Origin: an uncultured Alphaproteobacteria bacterium
GTDB lineage: Bacteria > Pseudomonadota > Alphaproteobacteria > TMED127
DNA length: 9,668 bases
Reading direction: 5' to 3'
Assembly (NCBI GenBank): GCA_902567145.1
Contig: CACFLM010000032.1
Location: 1-9,668 of the forward strand
Position numbers and translations under genes: made by a program. The notes beneath the pieces were generated by a model. That model was not told the origin of the DNA, searched no databases, and saw only the letters and a program-made list of their open reading frames with translations. Below are positions 7,238-9,668 of this stretch, in pieces. Within the stretch, counting starts at the first letter, position 1; each line of letters starts with the position of its first letter.

Positions 7238-7265
7238 ATAATATTTCATTACATATATTTAACAA
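7238..7265 (-). promoter_or_regulatory. Candidate promoter for DUF484-xerC
   Basis: On the minus strand TTGTTA (7265-7260) and TATTAT (7243-7238) are separated by 16 bases and match the sigma-70 consensus at four and five of six positions. The predicted start is near 7231, two bases before ATG 7229, which would make the transcript almost leaderless. Such boxes are common by chance in AT-rich DNA. Confidence 0.35.
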
Positions 7266-7283
7266 TATATTCATAAAATTATT

Positions 7284-7292
7284 TGTTATAAT
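7284..7292 (+). promoter_or_regulatory. Extended -10 promoter of priA
   Basis: TGTTATAAT (7284-7292) is a perfect extended -10 element: TG, one base, then TATAAT at 7287-7292. No good -35 box is seen, as is usual with an extended -10. The normal spacing from the -10 to the transcription start puts +1 at 7299, the A of the priA ATG, predicting a leaderless mRNA. Confidence 0.55.
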
Positions 7293-7298
7293 TTCTAA

Positions 7299-9275
7299 AT
7301 GATTTACGAAATTCTATTACCCCTTCCAATCCAAAAAACATTTTATTATTTAGGACCTGATTTTCATGGTAAATCTAGAAATTTACCAAATGGAACATTG
7401 GTAGAAGTTGAATTTAAAAAAAAATTGATTGTTGGAATAATAATAAATACTTTTAAAACCAACACTTTAAGCAGACCACTAAAAAAAATTATCAAAACTT
7501 TTGATTACCTTTCTCTTAGTAAAGAAATTTTAGATAGCATTAGATTCATATCAGACTATAGCTGTAACAACTCTTCAATGATTCTTAAACTATTTCTCTC
7601 AAACTTTTCTAAGACTTATAAGGAAAAGGATTGCGGAAATCAAGTTTCAACAAATTTGGAAAAAAAAATTTTATTTAATTCAAATCAGATCGAAGTGATT
7701 AACAAAATAAAAAAAATAAATTTTAATAAATTCAATGTGATTCTTTTAGAAGGCGTTACCGGCTCAGGAAAAACTAGAGTTTATTTGCAGAAGGTTAAGG
7801 AGGTTGTAGAAAGAGGTTTCCAATGTCTGATACTTGTTCCTGAAATTATACTTACCACACAATGGGTTGAAGACATTAAAGGTGATTTAAACATAAAACC
7901 TGCTGTATACCATTCATCAATAAAAAAAAAAGAAAGAGAAAAAATTTGGAGGCAAAGTTATTCAAATCAAATCAAATTAGTTATAGGAACCAGATCTGCT
8001 CTTTTTCTACCATTCTCAAAATTGGGTTTAATAGTTATTGATGAAGAGCATGATAGTTCCTATAAACAGGAGGAACAATTGATTATTAATGCAAGAGATT
8101 TTTCAATTGTAAGAGCAAAAAACTCTAAATGTTTGGTGATTCTTAGCTCTGCTACACCTTCATTAGAATCATCTTACAATGTAAGATTAAATAAATTTAC
8201 TCGTTTTCAACTTTTTAAAAGAGTAAATAATATAGAGCTTCCTAAGATCCAGATAATTGACATGAAAAATCAAAAAGAAATTATTTCTGAGCAACTTCAT
8301 GCAAGTATAAAAAAAAATATTGCTAACAATCATCAGACTCTAATCTTTTTAAATAAAAGGGGATATTCACCTTTTATAATCTGTAAAAGTTGTGGCTTCT
8401 CAAAAATATGTAAAAAATGTAACACCTCACTTGTTCTGCATAATCATTTAAATAAAAACAAAAGTTTTCTTCTATGTCATCATTGTAATTATAAGGAATC
8501 CTTTATTAATATTTGTGAATCATGTAAAAAAAAGAATTCTTTTATTTTTCCTGGCTTTGGTATTGAAAAAGTTTCTGAATCAATTAATAAGACATATCCA
8601 ATGGCTAAATCATGTACATTATCAAGTGATACAATTAAAAGTTCATCTAAATTTAAAAGTATTATAACTGACATAGTCTCTAACAAAGTAAATATTATAA
8701 TTGGAACACAACTTATTTCAAAAGGCCATAATTTCCCCTTATTAAAAACAGTTGGCATAATTAATATAGACAACCTTATGAATGATTTTGATTTCAGATC
8801 TTATGAAAAAACTTTTCAACAAATCATTCAAGTAAGTGGGAGGGCTGGTAGAAAAGACCTTAGAGGTGAAGTTTTAATTCAAACTTTGCAACCGAATCAT
8901 CCTGTCATTAAGTTATCCATTGCTCAAAATAATCAGAATTTTACAGACTGGGAACTGAAATCAAGAAAAGATAATGATCAGCCACCATTTGTAAATTATA
9001 TATCTTTAATCTTTTCATCAAAAAAAGAAACTTCTGTAATTAGATTTTCAACCAAAATCACAGAGGAAATTAAAAAAAAATTTAAAGATCTTAAGATTTT
9101 TGGTCCAGCTCCGGCTATTTTATATAAGAAAGATTCTTTCTTTAGATATAGAGTGTTAATAAAATTAAAAAAAACATTTAATTATCAAAAAAATGTTAAG
9201 AGTTTTCTCGCAACAATTAAAAATCAAAGTGATGTAAAGTTATATATTGATGTAGATCCAATAAACTTTGTATAA
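7299..9275 (+). CDS. priA: Primosomal protein N' (replication restart helicase PriA)
   Basis: PriA is the superfamily 2 helicase that binds stalled forks and reloads the replisome. The 658-residue protein has an N-terminal 3' DNA-binding domain (1-100, EILLPLPIQKTFYY), Walker A GVTGSGKT (152-159), DEEH (248-251), SSATPS (283-288), IIIGTQLISKGHNFP (466-480) and QVSGRAGR (511-518). Eight zinc-binding cysteines sit between the helicase motifs: 362, 365, 371, 374, 393, 396, 406 and 409. In E. coli PriA (732 residues) Walker A starts near 224, so about 70 residues are missing before the helicase core, where the winged-helix domain would be. The start fits the family N-terminus. There is no Shine-Dalgarno and no room for one if transcription starts at 7299. 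The frame is intact. It diverges from DUF484-xerC and precedes the ATP synthase genes, a familiar alphaproteobacterial order. Confidence 0.95.
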   Translation: MIYEILLPLPIQKTFYYLGPDFHGKSRNLPNGTLVEVEFKKKLIVGIIINTFKTNTLSRPLKKIIKTFDYLSLSKEILDSIRFISDYSCNNSSMILKLFLSNFSKTYKEKDCGNQVSTNLEKKILFNSNQIEVINKIKKINFNKFNVILLEGVTGSGKTRVYLQKVKEVVERGFQCLILVPEIILTTQWVEDIKGDLNIKPAVYHSSIKKKEREKIWRQSYSNQIKLVIGTRSALFLPFSKLGLIVIDEEHDSSYKQEEQLIINARDFSIVRAKNSKCLVILSSATPSLESSYNVRLNKFTRFQLFKRVNNIELPKIQIIDMKNQKEIISEQLHASIKKNIANNHQTLIFLNKRGYSPFIICKSCGFSKICKKCNTSLVLHNHLNKNKSFLLCHHCNYKESFINICESCKKKNSFIFPGFGIEKVSESINKTYPMAKSCTLSSDTIKSSSKFKSIITDIVSNKVNIIIGTQLISKGHNFPLLKTVGIINIDNLMNDFDFRSYEKTFQQIIQVSGRAGRKDLRGEVLIQTLQPNHPVIKLSIAQNNQNFTDWELKSRKDNDQPPFVNYISLIFSSKKETSVIRFSTKITEEIKKKFKDLKIFGPAPAILYKKDSFFRYRVLIKLKKTFNYQKNVKSFLATIKNQSDVKLYIDVDPINFV

Positions 9276-9288
9276 TAAATTTCAAATA

Positions 9289-9317
9289 TTGATAAGACAC
9301 TGTTCTTGTGCTAATAA
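9289..9317 (+). promoter_or_regulatory. Possible promoter for the atp operon
   Basis: TTGATA (9289-9294), a 17-base spacer and TAATAA (9312-9317), preceded by TG plus one base, form a possible promoter in the 67-base priA-atpH gap. The -35 matches five of six positions but the -10 only about half. Confidence 0.3.
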
Positions 9318-9321
9318 CAAG
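9305..9321 (+). other. Small inverted repeat in the priA-atpH gap
   Basis: CTTGT (9305-9309) and ACAAG (9317-9321) can pair around a seven-base loop and are followed by three T. It could be a weak priA terminator or part of the atp leader; it overlaps the putative -10 box. Confidence 0.25.
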
Positions 9322-9331
9322 TTTAAATTGT

Positions 9332-9337
9332 AAGGGA
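9332..9337 (+). promoter_or_regulatory. Ribosome binding site for atpH
   Basis: AAGGGA lies five bases before TTG 9343. With TAA 9331-9333 closing the same frame and no ATG or GTG start nearby, it fixes the atpH start at TTG. Confidence 0.65.
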
Positions 9338-9342
9338 TAGAC

Positions 9343-9668
9343 TTGACTAATAAGATCCAAAATATAAATGAGATATGCAATCGCTACGCTAACGCGTTAA
9401 TCCTGTCTTCATCGAATAAAGATGACTTAAAAAGTATAATTGGAGATTTTGTGCACTTCCAAAAGGTCTTAAACAATTCGAAAGAATTTTCAAAGTATCT
9501 AAAAAACCCCCTTATTAATTCAAATAAGAAATCGACAGTCCTTAATAAAATCTGTAAAGCATTTTCATACAGTCAGACGTTTCAAGGTTTTATAACTATT
9601 CTGACTAAACATGGAAAAATTCTTTTACATGATACAGTTTTTAGGCAATTTCAAAAAATAATTGATAC
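9343..9668 (+). CDS. atpH: F-type ATP synthase delta subunit, 5' part only
   Basis: The delta subunit (OSCP homologue) joins the F1 head to the peripheral stalk of ATP synthase on the cytoplasmic face of the membrane. The gene runs off the right edge after 108 codons of a usual 175-185. It reads TTG, then TNKIQNINEICNRYANALIL; the RYA-AL motif is the family signature of the first helix. KEFSKYLKNPLINSNKKSTV matches the L---L-NP-I----K motif, and FQGFITILTKHGKILLHDTV matches the F---L---GR---L segment. Only the N-terminal helical bundle is present. The TTG start is supported by AAGGGA and an in-frame upstream stop. Its place after priA suggests it heads an atpHAGDC operon lying beyond the window. 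Confidence 0.9.
   Translation, partial: MTNKIQNINEICNRYANALILSSSNKDDLKSIIGDFVHFQKVLNNSKEFSKYLKNPLINSNKKSTVLNKICKAFSYSQTFQGFITILTKHGKILLHDTVFRQFQKIID

Noticed and set aside
8489..8773. Minus-strand open frame within priA
   Set aside because: It lies under conserved helicase motifs and has no family similarity I can see.

Overview
The window is a gene-dense, AT-rich piece of bacterial chromosome (roughly 30% GC by eye) carrying only housekeeping genes. It reads as a streamlined alphaproteobacterium. The evidence is the gene order zapE ... mdh-sucC-sucD, the xerC/DUF484 pair diverging from priA, and atpH directly after priA. The lactate-dehydrogenase-like malate dehydrogenase fits too. Short or absent intergenic gaps, overlapping genes and several GTG or TTG starts suit a compact genome. 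The exact lineage cannot be fixed from the sequence alone.

Left block, plus strand (1-5667): the 3' end of a ZapE/AFG1-family ATPase overlaps nadA (quinolinate synthase), followed by nadC (quinolinate phosphoribosyltransferase). Together these cover the last two steps of de novo nicotinate mononucleotide synthesis; nadB is not in the window. Next come mdh, sucC and sucD (malate dehydrogenase and the two succinyl-CoA synthetase subunits, both TCA-cycle steps), then a two-ACT-domain protein resembling the glycine cleavage regulator GcvR. No sucA, sucB or lpd follows sucD.

Right block: xerC and a DUF484 gene overlap on the minus strand. They diverge from priA on the plus strand, with a perfect extended -10 box placed so that priA mRNA would start on its ATG. 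After priA, a 67-base gap leads to atpH (ATP synthase delta subunit), which begins at a TTG and runs off the right edge.

The main oddity is that three conserved enzymes are broken by small frame changes: nadA twice, sucC once and sucD once. All four lie in or beside single-base runs (T4/A11, A9, A3, C11). Protein similarity resumes at once in the next frame, and the repaired lengths and catalytic residues match the families, exactly so for sucC. Homopolymer sequencing or assembly error is the simplest reading. Transcriptional slippage at poly(A), or recent decay, would be the biological alternatives.

I found no new system, mobile element, CRISPR array, tRNA or rRNA. No stretch over 300 bases lacks a gene once the broken frames are joined.
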